A stretch of DNA of 44,580 bases. It comes from an uncultured Pelagibacteraceae bacterium. GTDB taxonomy: Bacteria > Pseudomonadota > Alphaproteobacteria > Pelagibacterales > Pelagibacteraceae. The notes under the pieces are model-generated. The model did no database searches. It saw only the letters and a list, made by a program, of their open reading frames with translations, and was not told where the DNA came from. A program made the translations under genes and the position numbers. The stretch is taken from contig CACFVG010000007.1 in assembly GCA_902569725.1 (NCBI GenBank), positions 1 through 44,580 on the forward strand, written 5' to 3'. This document shows, piece by piece, positions 25,488-35,679 of the stretch (its first letter is position 1; each line of letters starts with the position of its first letter).

Positions 25488-26204
25488 ATGAGTCATTTAA
25501 TTTTAGTAAGACATGGCCAAAGCGAGTGGAATTTAGAAAAAAAATTCACTGGATGGGTAGATGTTGAGCTGGCGCCAAATGGTAAACTAGAAGCTTGCAA
25601 GTCTGGGGAGCTTATTAAAGAGCTTAATTTAAAATTAGATTATTTTTTTTGTTCTTATCAAAAAAGAGCCATAGAAACTCTAAACTTAATATTAAATACT
25701 TTAAGAATTAAAAATAATGATGTGATCAAAGCTTGGGAGCTTAATGAAAGACACTATGGTGCTCTAACTGGTCTTAATAAAGATGAAATAAAAAAAACTT
25801 TAGGAGAGGATAAAGTTTTAGAATTTAGGAGATCTTGGAATATTAGACCAGAACCACTAAACAAAAATAACCCTTATCATCCTATTAATATTGAAATTTA
25901 TAAAAATATACCAAAAGATAAAATTCCTGACACCGAATCTTTAAAAGATACTTATGAAAGAGTAGTTCCTTTTTTTAAAAAAAATATCTCAGATAAAATA
26001 AATAAAAATATAATTATTGCAGCCCATGGTAATTCGATTAGGGCTTTATGCAAATATTTATTTAATATAGATGATGAAAAAATTTCAAAACTAGAAATTC
26101 CAACAGGAAACCCTTTGTTAATTAAATTTGATAATAACAAAAAAGTTAAAGAAGCCTCATATTTAGATAAAAAAAGAGCCAATGATTTAATTATTTTTAA
26201 CTAA
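25488..26204 (+). CDS. gpmA: 2,3-bisphosphoglycerate-dependent phosphoglycerate mutase
   Basis: A 238-residue glycolytic/gluconeogenic enzyme interconverting 3- and 2-phosphoglycerate. The phosphohistidine loop LVRHGQSEWN is at residues 5-14, ELNERHYGALTGLNK supplies the acid/base Glu, and AAHGNSIRAL contains the second catalytic His. No ribosome site is visible, consistent with a very short leader. Its 3' end overlaps the convergent murU-like gene by 18 bases with no terminator between them. Confidence 0.94.
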   Translation: MSHLILVRHGQSEWNLEKKFTGWVDVELAPNGKLEACKSGELIKELNLKLDYFFCSYQKRAIETLNLILNTLRIKNNDVIKAWELNERHYGALTGLNKDEIKKTLGEDKVLEFRRSWNIRPEPLNKNNPYHPINIEIYKNIPKDKIPDTESLKDTYERVVPFFKKNISDKINKNIIIAAHGNSIRALCKYLFNIDDEKISKLEIPTGNPLLIKFDNNKKVKEASYLDKKRANDLIIFN

Positions 26205-26879
26205 TTTATTATATATCTCCAAATCAGTTAAATGAACAAAATGCTCTTTACTTTCAAATCCATACAAAATTTTATTTCTTATTGCTTTATCCCAAATTTT
26301 AGTAATTGAAAATGGCATAACTTTTTCATTTTTAAATAAACTTTTATTAATAATTTGCAGACCTGTATATATAAAGTTATTTTCTTTATTTTTTAACAAC
26401 CACTCACCACTTAATGAAAAATCACCAATCATTCTTTTATCAAAGCTATTTTCTTTGTTAACAATCATTAATAAATTTTTTATTTTTTTTTCAAAGTAGT
26501 GGTTCATCATATTTAATGTTGTTTTCAAATAATTATCCCCCCACAAAGTATCTGGGTTTAAAACAATAAAATCATTTTCATCTGATCTATTAATTAGATT
26601 TAAAATGCCACCTCCTGTATCTAAAATTACCTTTCCATCATTAAAGATTTCAATATTTGAGCTTGATTTAAAATTTAAAATAAAATTTTTTATCTGATCA
26701 TGAAGATAAAATGTATTAATTTTTATATTTTTTATATCTAATTTCTCTAAAAAATTTATTGAGTTTTCTAATAAAGTTATTTCATTAATTTCAATTAAAG
26801 GTTTTGGAATTTTTAAAGTCACTGGATTTAAACGTTTTCCATACCCAGCGCACAAAATTAATGCAGTCTTAATTTTCAT
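26187..26879 (-). CDS. murU: Sugar-1-phosphate nucleotidyltransferase, MurU-like
   Basis: A 230-residue nucleotidyltransferase. LILCAGYGKRLNPVTLKIPKPLIEI contains the G-x-G-x-R-L nucleotide loop and the PKPL motif, and LNPDTLWGD carries a metal-binding Asp. Next to an AmgK-like kinase and TsaE, it most likely makes UDP-MurNAc from MurNAc-1-phosphate in peptidoglycan recycling. Mannose-1-phosphate guanylyltransferase is the alternative on sequence alone. Its start overlaps amgK by 11 bases. Confidence 0.8.
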   Translation of the reverse strand: MKIKTALILCAGYGKRLNPVTLKIPKPLIEINEITLLENSINFLEKLDIKNIKINTFYLHDQIKNFILNFKSSSNIEIFNDGKVILDTGGGILNLINRSDENDFIVLNPDTLWGDNYLKTTLNMMNHYFEKKIKNLLMIVNKENSFDKRMIGDFSLSGEWLLKNKENNFIYTGLQIINKSLFKNEKVMPFSITKIWDKAIRNKILYGFESKEHFVHLTDLEIYNKLVKNN

Positions 26880-27819
26880 ATTTATTTCTTTTTTGTTTTG
26901 AAAAATATTTATCTAAAATAGTTTTTAATTCTATAAATTTTTTATTTTTTTTAGTTCTTTGCTCGATTAACTTCCATGCATAGGGTATTAATTTTAAATA
27001 ATTATCCTTATTATCTCTAATTGACAATCTAGTAAAAATTCCAATTATTTTTAAATTTCTTAAAACTGATAAAATTTCAAAATCATTTTTAAAATTCTCA
27101 ATATTCATTTTTTTATTTGTTTTAATATATTCTTCTAAAATATCTTGCTTAAATCTTGTGCTTGTTTTTAATCTGACATCATCTATTAATGAAGCAAGGT
27201 CATAAGCCACATTTCCAAAAACAGCATCTTGGCTATCTATCAGGCATAATTTTTTATTTTTAATCATTAAATTTGAAACATGAAAATCTCTATGAACAAA
27301 TGTCTGATTACTAAATTTAATTTTATTAATTAAACTCTTTATAGCTAAAATTAATTTTTTTTTTAATAAAGTTTGATTTTTCTTTTTTATTTTTTTTGGT
27401 ACGTACCAGTTTAAGAATAACTTAACTTCATCTAAAAGAATTTTTTTTGAATATTTTGGCACTTTATAAATCGAACCTAAAAATGTTTTTATTCTTTTAG
27501 TTTTTATTTTTTGGATTAAATTTAATAATTTTATAACTTTTTTATAGTAAATTAATTTTTTCTTATTATTTTTTTTTATTATTTTATAAATCGTATCATT
27601 GCCAAAGTCTTCTATTTGAATACTTTTTAATTTATAATTTTGACTAATTAATTTTGGTGCTTTAATTTTATTCTTAATTAAGATTTTGTTAATAGCATCG
27701 TAAATTAATAAATTCTTCTTAGTCTCTTTTTTACTAAATACAGTAATAATATTATTAAATCTGTAAAATTTTCTAAAAGATGCATCTCCAGTTAAAGATT
27801 TGAGTTTACTTAAATTCAT
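26869..27819 (-). CDS. amgK: AmgK-like sugar kinase (aminoglycoside phosphotransferase fold)
   Basis: A 316-residue kinase. The N-terminus has LTGDASFRKFYRF, typical of AmgK. The catalytic loop is FVHRDFHVSNLM with metal-binding Asp in LIDSQDAVFGNVAYDLASLI. AmgK phosphorylates the anomeric carbon of MurNAc and GlcNAc so that MurU can recycle them. Very lysine- and isoleucine-rich, as expected at this base composition. It overlaps both tsaE (14 bases) and murU (11 bases), so translation is probably coupled. Confidence 0.82.
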   Translation of the reverse strand: MNLSKLKSLTGDASFRKFYRFNNIITVFSKKETKKNLLIYDAINKILIKNKIKAPKLISQNYKLKSIQIEDFGNDTIYKIIKKNNKKKLIYYKKVIKLLNLIQKIKTKRIKTFLGSIYKVPKYSKKILLDEVKLFLNWYVPKKIKKKNQTLLKKKLILAIKSLINKIKFSNQTFVHRDFHVSNLMIKNKKLCLIDSQDAVFGNVAYDLASLIDDVRLKTSTRFKQDILEEYIKTNKKMNIENFKNDFEILSVLRNLKIIGIFTRLSIRDNKDNYLKLIPYAWKLIEQRTKKNKKFIELKTILDKYFSKQKRNKYEN

Positions 27820-28285
27820 TAATTATTTCTCTTCTATGTTCAGAAAATATTTCTAAATTTCTTCGCTGAAAATCATTTTCATAGCTAAAATATAATTCAA
27901 TTATTTTTTTTGGTTTATTGGAAATTATTCCTGGCCATTCAACTAAAGTCACCATTTCTGAACTATCTTCAAATATTCCAATATTGTATAATTCTTTTGG
28001 ATCTTTAATTTTAAACAAATCATAGTGATTTATAACAATCTCCTTAATTTTATATTCATTTACAATATTAAATGTTGGACTTGGAACTTCTGTTAATTTG
28101 AGTTCATTTTTTATTTGTAAATTGTTAATTAGATGTTTTATGAAAGTTGTTTTGCCTACACCTATATCACCATAAAAAAAAATGATATCTCCCTTCATAA
28201 TAAAATTTGAAAATTTTTTAGAAATAGATTCTGTATTTTCTTCTAAACTAATATCAATCTTGCTACTTTTAGTAGCGATAGGCAT
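27806..28285 (-). CDS. tsaE: tRNA threonylcarbamoyladenosine biosynthesis ATPase TsaE
   Basis: A 159-residue P-loop ATPase that helps TsaB/TsaD form t6A on tRNAs reading ANN codons. Walker A is [10 protein letters not shown] (39-48), then [17 protein letters not shown] and LVEWPG, all standard TsaE blocks. The start at 28285 overlaps the ahcY stop by 17 bases; a Met six codons upstream is also open but adds more overlap. It heads the tsaE-amgK-murU group, an arrangement known in alphaproteobacteria. Confidence 0.88.
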   Translation of the reverse strand: MPIATKSSKIDISLEENTESISKKFSNFIMKGDIIFFYGDIGVGKTTFIKHLINNLQIKNELKLTEVPSPTFNIVNEYKIKEIVINHYDLFKIKDPKELYNIGIFEDSSEMVTLVEWPGIISNKPKKIIELYFSYENDFQRRNLEIFSEHRREIINEFK

Positions 28286-29555
28286 CTGGTTTGTAAGGTC
28301 CATCAGGTGTTACACTGATATATTCTGCCTGGTCTTTAGACATTTTTGTAAGTTTGGCACCTACTTTTTCTAGGTGTAATCTTGCAACTTTTTCATCTAA
28401 GTGTTTTGGTAAAACATAAACTTTTTTCTCGTATTTATCCGAATTATTCCATAGTTCTATCTGAGCAGTCACCTGATTAGTAAATGAAGCACTCATTACA
28501 AAACTTGGATGTCCGGTAGCACATCCTAAATTAACCAATCTTCCTTCAGCAAGTAATATTATTCTTTTTTTACTTGGCAAAGTTATTTCGTGAACTTGTG
28601 GTTTAATTTCGTCCCATTTATAATTTTTCAATGCTTCAACTTGGATTTCGTTATCAAAATGTCCAATATTACATAGTATAGCTCTATCTTTCATTTCTCT
28701 CATATGGTCAGCCGTTACTATGTCTTTGTTTCCTGTGGCTGTAACAACTATGTCTGCCTCTTTGATCATTTCATCCATTAGTACGACCTCGTAACCTTCC
28801 ATTGCAGCTTGCAGAGCACATATTGGATCAGTTTCAGTTACCATTACTCTCGCCCCACTTTGTCTTAATGAAGCAGCACTTCCTTTTCCTACATCACCAA
28901 ATCCTGCAACAATAGCAACTTTTCCAGACATCATAACATCTGTCGCTCTTTTTATTCCATCTACTAAACTTTCTCTACAACCATATAAATTATCAAATTT
29001 AGACTTTGTAACCGAGTCATTTACATTAATCGCTGGCACTAACAATGTTCCCTGTGCTTCCATCTTTTTAAGCGCTAGTACTCCAGTGGTTGTTTCTTCG
29101 GATAATCCTTTAATATCTTTTAATAAATCTTTATAATCTTTATGCATAAGCGCGGTCAAATCACCACCATCATCAAGGATCATATTTGGTTTCCAATCTT
29201 TTTTTCCCTCAATTGTTTGTTTTACACACCACCAATATTCCTCTTCTGTCTCACCCTTCCATGCAAACACTGGTATTCCTACCTTAGCAATAGCTGCTGC
29301 TGCATGATCTTGTGTTGAAAAAATATTACATGAAGACCATCTTACTTCAGCTCCTAAATCTACAAGAGTTTCTATAAGAACTGCAGTTTGAATTGTCATA
29401 TGAAGACATCCTAAAATTCTTGCTCCTTTAAGAGGATTTTTTCCTTTATATTCTTTCCTTAATGCCATCAACCCTGGCATTTCAGTCTCTGCTAGGGATA
29501 TCTCTTTTCTTCCAAATTCTGCTTGGGATATATCTTTAACTTTATAATCACTCAT
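28269..29555 (-). CDS. ahcY: Adenosylhomocysteinase
   Basis: A 428-residue NAD-dependent enzyme that splits S-adenosylhomocysteine to adenosine and homocysteine, relieving product inhibition of methyltransferases. The NAD-binding loop is [11 protein letters not shown], the substrate region includes [18 protein letters not shown], and the C-terminus ends in [10 protein letters not shown], the family's conserved tail. The 48-base gap upstream is too short for an SAH riboswitch; an AAGG is 9 bases before the ATG. Confidence 0.96.
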   Translation of the reverse strand: MSDYKVKDISQAEFGRKEISLAETEMPGLMALRKEYKGKNPLKGARILGCLHMTIQTAVLIETLVDLGAEVRWSSCNIFSTQDHAAAAIAKVGIPVFAWKGETEEEYWWCVKQTIEGKKDWKPNMILDDGGDLTALMHKDYKDLLKDIKGLSEETTTGVLALKKMEAQGTLLVPAINVNDSVTKSKFDNLYGCRESLVDGIKRATDVMMSGKVAIVAGFGDVGKGSAASLRQSGARVMVTETDPICALQAAMEGYEVVLMDEMIKEADIVVTATGNKDIVTADHMREMKDRAILCNIGHFDNEIQVEALKNYKWDEIKPQVHEITLPSKKRIILLAEGRLVNLGCATGHPSFVMSASFTNQVTAQIELWNNSDKYEKKVYVLPKHLDEKVARLHLEKVGAKLTKMSKDQAEYISVTPDGPYKPDAYRY

Positions 29556-29603
29556 GAAGAAGGCCTTTTAACAACTTTATAAAATTTTATCAACTAATAA
29601 TGA

Positions 29604-31142
29604 TTAAACTTTCGGAAAAATTATTTGGATAATTGCGCCTTTTTGACCCACATTATTTGAAGCAGAAATTTTACCATTATGCAACTCAACTAGATTTTTA
29701 ACGATATTCAATCCTAATCCAGAATGTTCTCCAAATTTATTAGGCCGATTACTATAAAATCTTTTAAAAATTTTGGCTGTATCGTTTTCTCTGAAGCCTT
29801 CTCCTTCATCAATAACACTTAAAATCACATTTTTTTCTTTTTTATCTTCTAAAAGTTCAACTTTAATTGTTTGATTTTTTTTACTAAAAGAAATTGAATT
29901 ATCTAGTAAATTTGCAATTATTTGTTCAATTCTATTTTCGATTCCTAAAATATTATAATCCGCTGAACCATTTGAATTTAACTTAATGTTAATTCCACTT
30001 TTTGAATTATGAATATTATTGAAATCGTCTACAACAGATGTTGCTATAAATTTTAAATCAATTTTCTTCATTTGCTCATTTGTTATCGCAACCTCATCTT
30101 TCAACATTTGAGAGTAGTCAGTAATCAATCTTTCAATTCTTTCAACATCATGCAAAAGTATATTGACTAATTTTTCTCTTTGAGTTTTATCTGTAGTTTC
30201 AGAAATTATTTCAGAGGCACTTTTTAGGGAAGCAAGTGGATTTCTAATTTCATGAACTAAATCTGTTGAAAAATTCTCAGCAGCATTAATTCTATTATTT
30301 AATTCATTAGTCATTTCATCTAAAGAGTTAGATAAAATTCCTATTTCATCATTTCTTTTTTTTACATTCTGGATGTTTGTTTTTTGTTTATTTTTTTCTT
30401 TAATTGATTTTGTAAAATTTACTAGAGTTTTAATTGGTTTTAAAAAATATCTATTTAAAACTAATGAAAAAATTAAAATAACAATTGCGACAACTAGCGC
30501 TGTTCTAAAAACAAATATTTTTCTTTCGTCAATTGCGTTTCTAATATCATTAGCATTTTCACTGATTACTAAATAGCCAATATTATTTTTTCCATCATTT
30601 ACACTTTTAATTGTAATTAATAAAAATTGATCATAGTTTTCTTCAGTAAAAGTATATGGTTTTCCAAAATTAGTAGATCTTGAATAATCTATTATTATTT
30701 CAGAGAATGGCTTTAGTTTATTTTTATTTTGTTTTGTAATTTTTTTTTTTTCTGAAATTTTATTTTTATCTTGAAGATTCATTTCAGTAACATTTAATCT
30801 TTGACTAAATGATCTGGGATCTAAATCTAAAGTGTCAGTATCACCAATCAATCGAAATTTATTATCAAAAATCATTACCCTATCTAAATTCTGAAAAAGA
30901 AATCTTGTTGAAAATAAAAATTTTCTTACATCATCTTTGTTAAATTGAATTTTCAATCTTTTTATATGATCAATAGTATTGTTAATAATATTTATATGGT
31001 TTGAAGTTTTTTTATTAATTAAATTAGGTTGAATTCCCTTTAAATAGATTGCTGTTAAGCTTCCAAAAATTATAAAAACTATAAGATTTATAAATAAAAA
31101 TTTTTTAAGTATGGAAATATTTTTTATGAAACTACCGAACAT
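29604..31142 (-). CDS. chvG: ChvG/ExoS-type sensor histidine kinase
   Basis: A 512-residue membrane kinase. A first membrane helix (about 12-34) is followed by a periplasmic stimulus-sensing domain, a second helix (about 210-230), HAMP, then a histidine-kinase core with His297 in VHEIRNPLASLKSA and ATP-binding boxes (DEGEGF, GEHSGLGLNIVKN). The ATG at 31142 overlaps the chvI stop by one base (TAATG); an upstream in-frame ATG at 31157 lies inside chvI. It senses envelope or acid stress in relatives and phosphorylates ChvI. Confidence 0.9.
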   Translation of the reverse strand: MFGSFIKNISILKKFLFINLIVFIIFGSLTAIYLKGIQPNLINKKTSNHINIINNTIDHIKRLKIQFNKDDVRKFLFSTRFLFQNLDRVMIFDNKFRLIGDTDTLDLDPRSFSQRLNVTEMNLQDKNKISEKKKITKQNKNKLKPFSEIIIDYSRSTNFGKPYTFTEENYDQFLLITIKSVNDGKNNIGYLVISENANDIRNAIDERKIFVFRTALVVAIVILIFSLVLNRYFLKPIKTLVNFTKSIKEKNKQKTNIQNVKKRNDEIGILSNSLDEMTNELNNRINAAENFSTDLVHEIRNPLASLKSASEIISETTDKTQREKLVNILLHDVERIERLITDYSQMLKDEVAITNEQMKKIDLKFIATSVVDDFNNIHNSKSGINIKLNSNGSADYNILGIENRIEQIIANLLDNSISFSKKNQTIKVELLEDKKEKNVILSVIDEGEGFRENDTAKIFKRFYSNRPNKFGEHSGLGLNIVKNLVELHNGKISASNNVGQKGAIIQIIFPKV

Positions 31143-31843
31143 TAACTTACATTCCAACGATAACCGCTTCCATATCTAGTTTCAATAGCTGAAAAATTAT
31201 TATCTACTTTTTTAAATTTTTTTCTAATTCTTTTGACATGGCTATCTATTGTTCTATCTTCAATATCAGTATCTTCTCTATATGCAATATCCATCAATTG
31301 TGATCTTTCTTTAATAATACCTGGTCTTTTTGCAAGTTCTTGAACAATTAAAAATTCTGTTGTTGTAAGTTTGTCTGGCAATTGTTTCCCATCCCATTCA
31401 CATTCAAGTTGAGAAGGATCTAATTTTAGTTTTCCATGATTAATTACATTTTTTGTTTCTTCAATATTGCTTGGATTTTTTTTTCTTAGCTGTACTCTTA
31501 TTCTTTCAATTAGTACCTTAATTGAAAATCCACCAGATTTTTTTATAAAATCATCAGCACCTAATTTTAATCCTAATAACTCATCAATTTCATCATCCTT
31601 TGAAGTTAAAAAAATTACAGGTAGAGAAGTTTTTTTTCTCAACTTTTTTAGTAATTCTTCACCATCCATCTTTGGCATTTTTATATCTATAACAGCTAAA
31701 TCAGGAGGTGTACGTGCAAGTCCTATCAGGGCACTTTCACCATCTAGATAAGTTTGAATTTTAAAACCTTCTTTTTCTAAAGCTATACTTAAACTAGTAA
31801 GAATGTTTCTATCATCATCAATTAGTGCAATTGTTTCTTTCAT
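31142..31843 (-). CDS. chvI: ChvI-type response regulator
   Basis: A 233-residue OmpR-class regulator. The receiver domain begins ETIALIDDDRNILTSLSIAL, nearly identical in pattern to rhizobial ChvI, with phospho-acceptor Asp53 (VIDIKMPKMDG). The C-terminal winged helix contains IDSHVKRIRKKFKKVD and ends in the ETRYGSGYRW wing. It is followed directly by chvG. Its ATG is 2 bases after a TATAAT hexamer, suggesting a leaderless or nearly leaderless message. The usual downstream hprK is missing here. Confidence 0.92.
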   Translation of the reverse strand: MKETIALIDDDRNILTSLSIALEKEGFKIQTYLDGESALIGLARTPPDLAVIDIKMPKMDGEELLKKLRKKTSLPVIFLTSKDDEIDELLGLKLGADDFIKKSGGFSIKVLIERIRVQLRKKNPSNIEETKNVINHGKLKLDPSQLECEWDGKQLPDKLTTTEFLIVQELAKRPGIIKERSQLMDIAYREDTDIEDRTIDSHVKRIRKKFKKVDNNFSAIETRYGSGYRWNVS

Positions 31844-31892
31844 AAATTATATAAAAATACTAAATTGTTCTAATTTGGGCAATACTTCAAGA

Positions 31893-34667
31893 TTAATGAA
31901 GATCTCCCCAATTATTACCAACATTTATATCAACTAACAAAGGTATTGAAAAAGAGTGCAGATTGCTATTTTTAACACTAGACATTTCTTCTTGTATAAT
32001 TTTAGAGTATTTTTTTATGTCATCTTTCTGGACTTCAAAAATTAATTCATCGTGAATTTGTAGCAATATTTTACACTTTGATTCTTTAATCTCATCTAAT
32101 TTTTCACTTACTCTTATCATTGCCATTCTCATTATTTCTGAAGCTGATCCTTGTATAGGTGCGTTAATTGCTGCTCTCTCCTGAAAATTCCTTATATTAA
32201 AATTCTTGTCATTAATTCCTGTTATATGAGTTCTTCTTCCAAAAATATTACTTACATATCCACTCTTTCTACAAAATTTAATTGTAGATTCCATATAGTC
32301 TTTTATTTCTGGAAATTTTAAAAAATATGAATTTAAAAATTCCTCTGCTTCAATATTGGAAACACCAATTTGTTTTGCTAACCCATATTGCGAAATGCCA
32401 TAAATTATTCCAAAGTTTATAGCTTTTGCTTTTCTTCTCATATCAGAGTCAACTTTGTTAATACTTGTATTAAAAACTTGACTTGCAGTAAGTGAATGAA
32501 TGTCTTCTTTATTTTTAAATGCTTTCTTTAACTCTTTTACATCTGCTAGATCTGCTAAAATTCGCATTTCAATCTGATTATAATCCGCTGAAATTAACTT
32601 GTTATTTTTTTCTGCCACAAAAGCTCTTCTAATCTCTTTTCCATCTTCGGATTTTATAGGGATATTTTGTAAGTTTGGATCACTTGAAGCTAATCTACCT
32701 GTAGAAGTTGCTGCTAATAAAAATGATGTATGGACCCTTTTTGTTTTAAAGTTTATATGCTCTTGAAGAGAGTCTGAATAAGTATTTTTTAGTTTTGTTA
32801 CTTGTCTCCAATCTAAAACCAATCTTGGAAGTTTATGACCTTTAAAAGCAAGATCTTCTAATACCTGTGCACTAGTAGCATAACTACCTTTTTTTGTTTT
32901 TTTTAAAGAAGAAATTTTCATTTCATTATACATAACTTCCCCAAGCTGTTTGGTAGAGCCAATTTTAAATTTTTTTTTTGTAACTTTGTAAATTTCTTTT
33001 TCTAAATTAATAATTTTTTTTTCAAATTTATTGGAAAGGATTTGAAGAAATTTTTGATCTACTTTAACACCGCAAATTTCCATTAATGCCAAAATTTTTA
33101 TTAATGGTTTTTCAAAAACTTCATAGATATTTAACAATTTTTCTAATTTTATATTTTTAGAAAAAATTTTATATAATCTGAAAGTTATATCTGCATCTTC
33201 GGCAGCATAATCTTTAGCTTGATCAATTTTTACTTGACTAAAATTAATCTGTTTCTTTCCAGTTCCCACAAGATCTTTGAAAGCTATAGTTTTATGATCC
33301 AGATGAATTTCAGAAAGTATATCCATATTGTGTCTATTTTTTCCTGCATCCAAAACGTATGACATAAGCATTGTATCTTCTATTGCATTCATATTTATTC
33401 CTCTGTGATAAAAAATTATGTAATCAAATTTAATATTTTGACCAATCTTCTTTATACTTTTATCTTCCAAAACTGGCTTAATTTTTTTAATAACTTTTTT
33501 CTCTTCAAGATTTTTGCCCTCGGTATGTCCTATGGGTATGTAACAAGCTTTGCCAATTTTTGTAGAAAGAGATATACCCACTAAATTTGCTTGATGGGGA
33601 TCTAAGGAACTAGTCTCGGTATCAACAGCAATCTCGCCGCTTTCTTCAGCCTCATTTAGCCATTTATCTATATCTTCTTCTTTTTTTATTAACTCATAGT
33701 GTTTATTAGAAATTTTATGATTTTTTTCTTCTTTATCAAAATTTTTTGTATTATTCAAAAATTCTATTTCACCATAAGTTGAAATAGCAGAACTCAATAA
33801 TCTATTAAACTCCATTTCTCTAAGAAAACTATATAATTTATTTTTATCTATTTCTTTTAACTCAAATTCTGAGATCTGATTTTTTACTGGGACATCTTTT
33901 TTGAGTGTAACTAATTTTTTACTAACAATTGCTTTATCTTTATTTTGAATTAAAGTTTCTCTTCTTTTATTTTGTTTAATTTTATCTGCATTTTTTAGTA
34001 AATTTTCTAGGTTTCCATATTTATTAATTAATTCTGCAGCAGTTTTTACTCCTATACCAGGAACTCCAGGAACATTATCGCTACTGTCTCCTGCCAAAGC
34101 TTGGACGTCAATTACTTTGTCTGGGTTAACTCCAAATTTATTATTTACATCCTCATTCGAAATAAACTTATTTTTAATTGGATCATAAATTCGGATATTT
34201 TTCTCATATAGCTGCATTAAATCTTTATCCGATGAAACAATAGTTGCTTTTGCCCCTTCTTTTAAAATTTGTTCTGCGTAAGTTGCAATAAGATCGTCCG
34301 CCTCATAATTAATTAATTCAATTGATGGCAAATTAAATGCTTTTACTGATTTTCTAATAAACTCAAACTGAGGTATCAGATCATCAGGCGCATCAGATCT
34401 ATTGGCCTTGTAATCAGAATATATTTCATTTCTAAAATTCTTTCTTGCTGAATCAAAAATTACTGCAAAATGAGTTGGCTTATGTTTGTTCTCATTAGAC
34501 TTTGAGTCTTCTAATAACTTAAATAGCATACTACAAAATCCACTTACAGCACCGGTAGGCATTCCATCACTTTTTCTAGATAGTGGAGGAAGAGCATAGT
34601 AGGCTCTAAATATATATCCTGAGCCATCAATAAGATAAAAGTGATCTGTGTTTTTTATTTTATTCAT
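31893..34667 (-). CDS. polA: DNA polymerase I
   Basis: A 924-residue full-length enzyme for gap filling and Okazaki fragment maturation. The N-terminal 5' nuclease covers about 1-300 (YEADDLIATYA, ALAGDSSDNVPGVPGIG). The 3'-5' exonuclease keeps its metal residues (AVDTETSSLD near residue 350), so proofreading is probably active. The polymerase has motif A (SADYNQIEMRIL), the O-helix (RRKAKAINFGIIYG) and motif C (IHDELIFEV). It is divergent from the ABC ATPase over 50 bases. Confidence 0.96.
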   Translation of the reverse strand: MNKIKNTDHFYLIDGSGYIFRAYYALPPLSRKSDGMPTGAVSGFCSMLFKLLEDSKSNENKHKPTHFAVIFDSARKNFRNEIYSDYKANRSDAPDDLIPQFEFIRKSVKAFNLPSIELINYEADDLIATYAEQILKEGAKATIVSSDKDLMQLYEKNIRIYDPIKNKFISNEDVNNKFGVNPDKVIDVQALAGDSSDNVPGVPGIGVKTAAELINKYGNLENLLKNADKIKQNKRRETLIQNKDKAIVSKKLVTLKKDVPVKNQISEFELKEIDKNKLYSFLREMEFNRLLSSAISTYGEIEFLNNTKNFDKEEKNHKISNKHYELIKKEEDIDKWLNEAEESGEIAVDTETSSLDPHQANLVGISLSTKIGKACYIPIGHTEGKNLEEKKVIKKIKPVLEDKSIKKIGQNIKFDYIIFYHRGINMNAIEDTMLMSYVLDAGKNRHNMDILSEIHLDHKTIAFKDLVGTGKKQINFSQVKIDQAKDYAAEDADITFRLYKIFSKNIKLEKLLNIYEVFEKPLIKILALMEICGVKVDQKFLQILSNKFEKKIINLEKEIYKVTKKKFKIGSTKQLGEVMYNEMKISSLKKTKKGSYATSAQVLEDLAFKGHKLPRLVLDWRQVTKLKNTYSDSLQEHINFKTKRVHTSFLLAATSTGRLASSDPNLQNIPIKSEDGKEIRRAFVAEKNNKLISADYNQIEMRILADLADVKELKKAFKNKEDIHSLTASQVFNTSINKVDSDMRRKAKAINFGIIYGISQYGLAKQIGVSNIEAEEFLNSYFLKFPEIKDYMESTIKFCRKSGYVSNIFGRRTHITGINDKNFNIRNFQERAAINAPIQGSASEIMRMAMIRVSEKLDEIKESKCKILLQIHDELIFEVQKDDIKKYSKIIQEEMSSVKNSNLHSFSIPLLVDINVGNNWGDLH

Positions 34668-34717
34668 AAAATAATGTTACCCTAATTTGTACTAATGTTA
34701 TAAATGTATAACGATCC

Positions 34718-35647
34718 ATGAACAAAAAAAATGTTTTATATGTAAAAGATTTAAACAAAACATACTCAAAGAATAGTTCAAAATCAGTACATGCTATCAA
34801 AAATTTAAACTTAGAAGTGAATGAAGGAGAAATATTTGGTTTGCTAGGTCCAAATGGAGCGGGCAAAAGTACCTTTATAAATATTTTAGCAGGCACAACA
34901 ATAAAGACCTCTGGTGAAGTGAATGTTTGGGGATTTAATTTAGATGTAAATCCTAGGCAAGTTAGAGCTTCAATTGGAATTGTACCTCAAGAAGTAAATG
35001 TAGACCCATTTTTTACTCCATGGAAAATTTTGGAACTTCAGGCAGGAATGTATGGAATTAAAAAAAAAGACAGAATTACAGAAACTATTTTAAAGTTAGT
35101 TTCCTTAGAGCAACAATCTAAAAGCTATACTAGAGCATTGTCTGGTGGAATGAAAAGACGTTTATTAGTTGCAAAAGCTTTGGTACATAAACCACCAATA
35201 ATTATTTTAGATGAACCAACCGCAGGTGTTGATGTAGAATTAAGGAGTAATCTTTGGAAAAATGTAAAACAACTTAATAAGCAAGGTGTAACAATCATTT
35301 TGACTACCCATTATTTAAATGAAGCAGAACAGATGTGCGATCGAATTGGAATATTAAACAAAGGTAGTTTAGTTGCTTTGGATACAACAAAAAATTTATT
35401 AAAGAAAATTCAAACAAAAATTGTAAGATTTGCTGTAGATAAGAAAGTAAGTATTAATAATAATTCTTTAAAATCTATAAATGTATTGTCCAATAAAATT
35501 GATGAACTTGTTGTGACTTATGAAAAAAATTCTTTAAATATAAGTGAAATAATAAAGTTTATTAGTAATCAAAATATTAAATTATTAGATATTTCTACAG
35601 ACGATGGTGATTTGGAAGATGTTTTTATAAGATTAACAAAAAACTAG
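34718..35647 (+). CDS. ABC transporter ATP-binding protein (ABC-2 exporter type), no permease nearby
   Basis: A 309-residue ATPase with Walker A GPNGAGKST (about 48-56), signature LSGGMKRRLLVAKAL, Walker B IIILDEPTAGVD and the switch His in TTHYLNEAEQ. The roughly 80-residue C-terminal extension resembles YadG/NatA-like exporters that pair with an ABC-2 permease. The next gene is BioY, not a permease, so the partner is elsewhere or the ATPase acts alone. The GAEQ and D-loop residues are intact, so it should hydrolyse ATP. Confidence 0.85.
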   Translation: MNKKNVLYVKDLNKTYSKNSSKSVHAIKNLNLEVNEGEIFGLLGPNGAGKSTFINILAGTTIKTSGEVNVWGFNLDVNPRQVRASIGIVPQEVNVDPFFTPWKILELQAGMYGIKKKDRITETILKLVSLEQQSKSYTRALSGGMKRRLLVAKALVHKPPIIILDEPTAGVDVELRSNLWKNVKQLNKQGVTIILTTHYLNEAEQMCDRIGILNKGSLVALDTTKNLLKKIQTKIVRFAVDKKVSINNNSLKSINVLSNKIDELVVTYEKNSLNISEIIKFISNQNIKLLDISTDDGDLEDVFIRLTKN

Positions 35648-35679
35648 ATATTTTAACTTAACAATAGTAGAATAAATTT

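Noticed and set aside
29556-29603. SAH or SAM riboswitch before ahcY
   Set aside because: Only 48 bases are available and no conserved core was recognised.
31870-31900. CTTCA/TGAAG stem at the polA stop as a terminator
   Set aside because: Only five base pairs, overlapping the stop codon, with no T-run after it.
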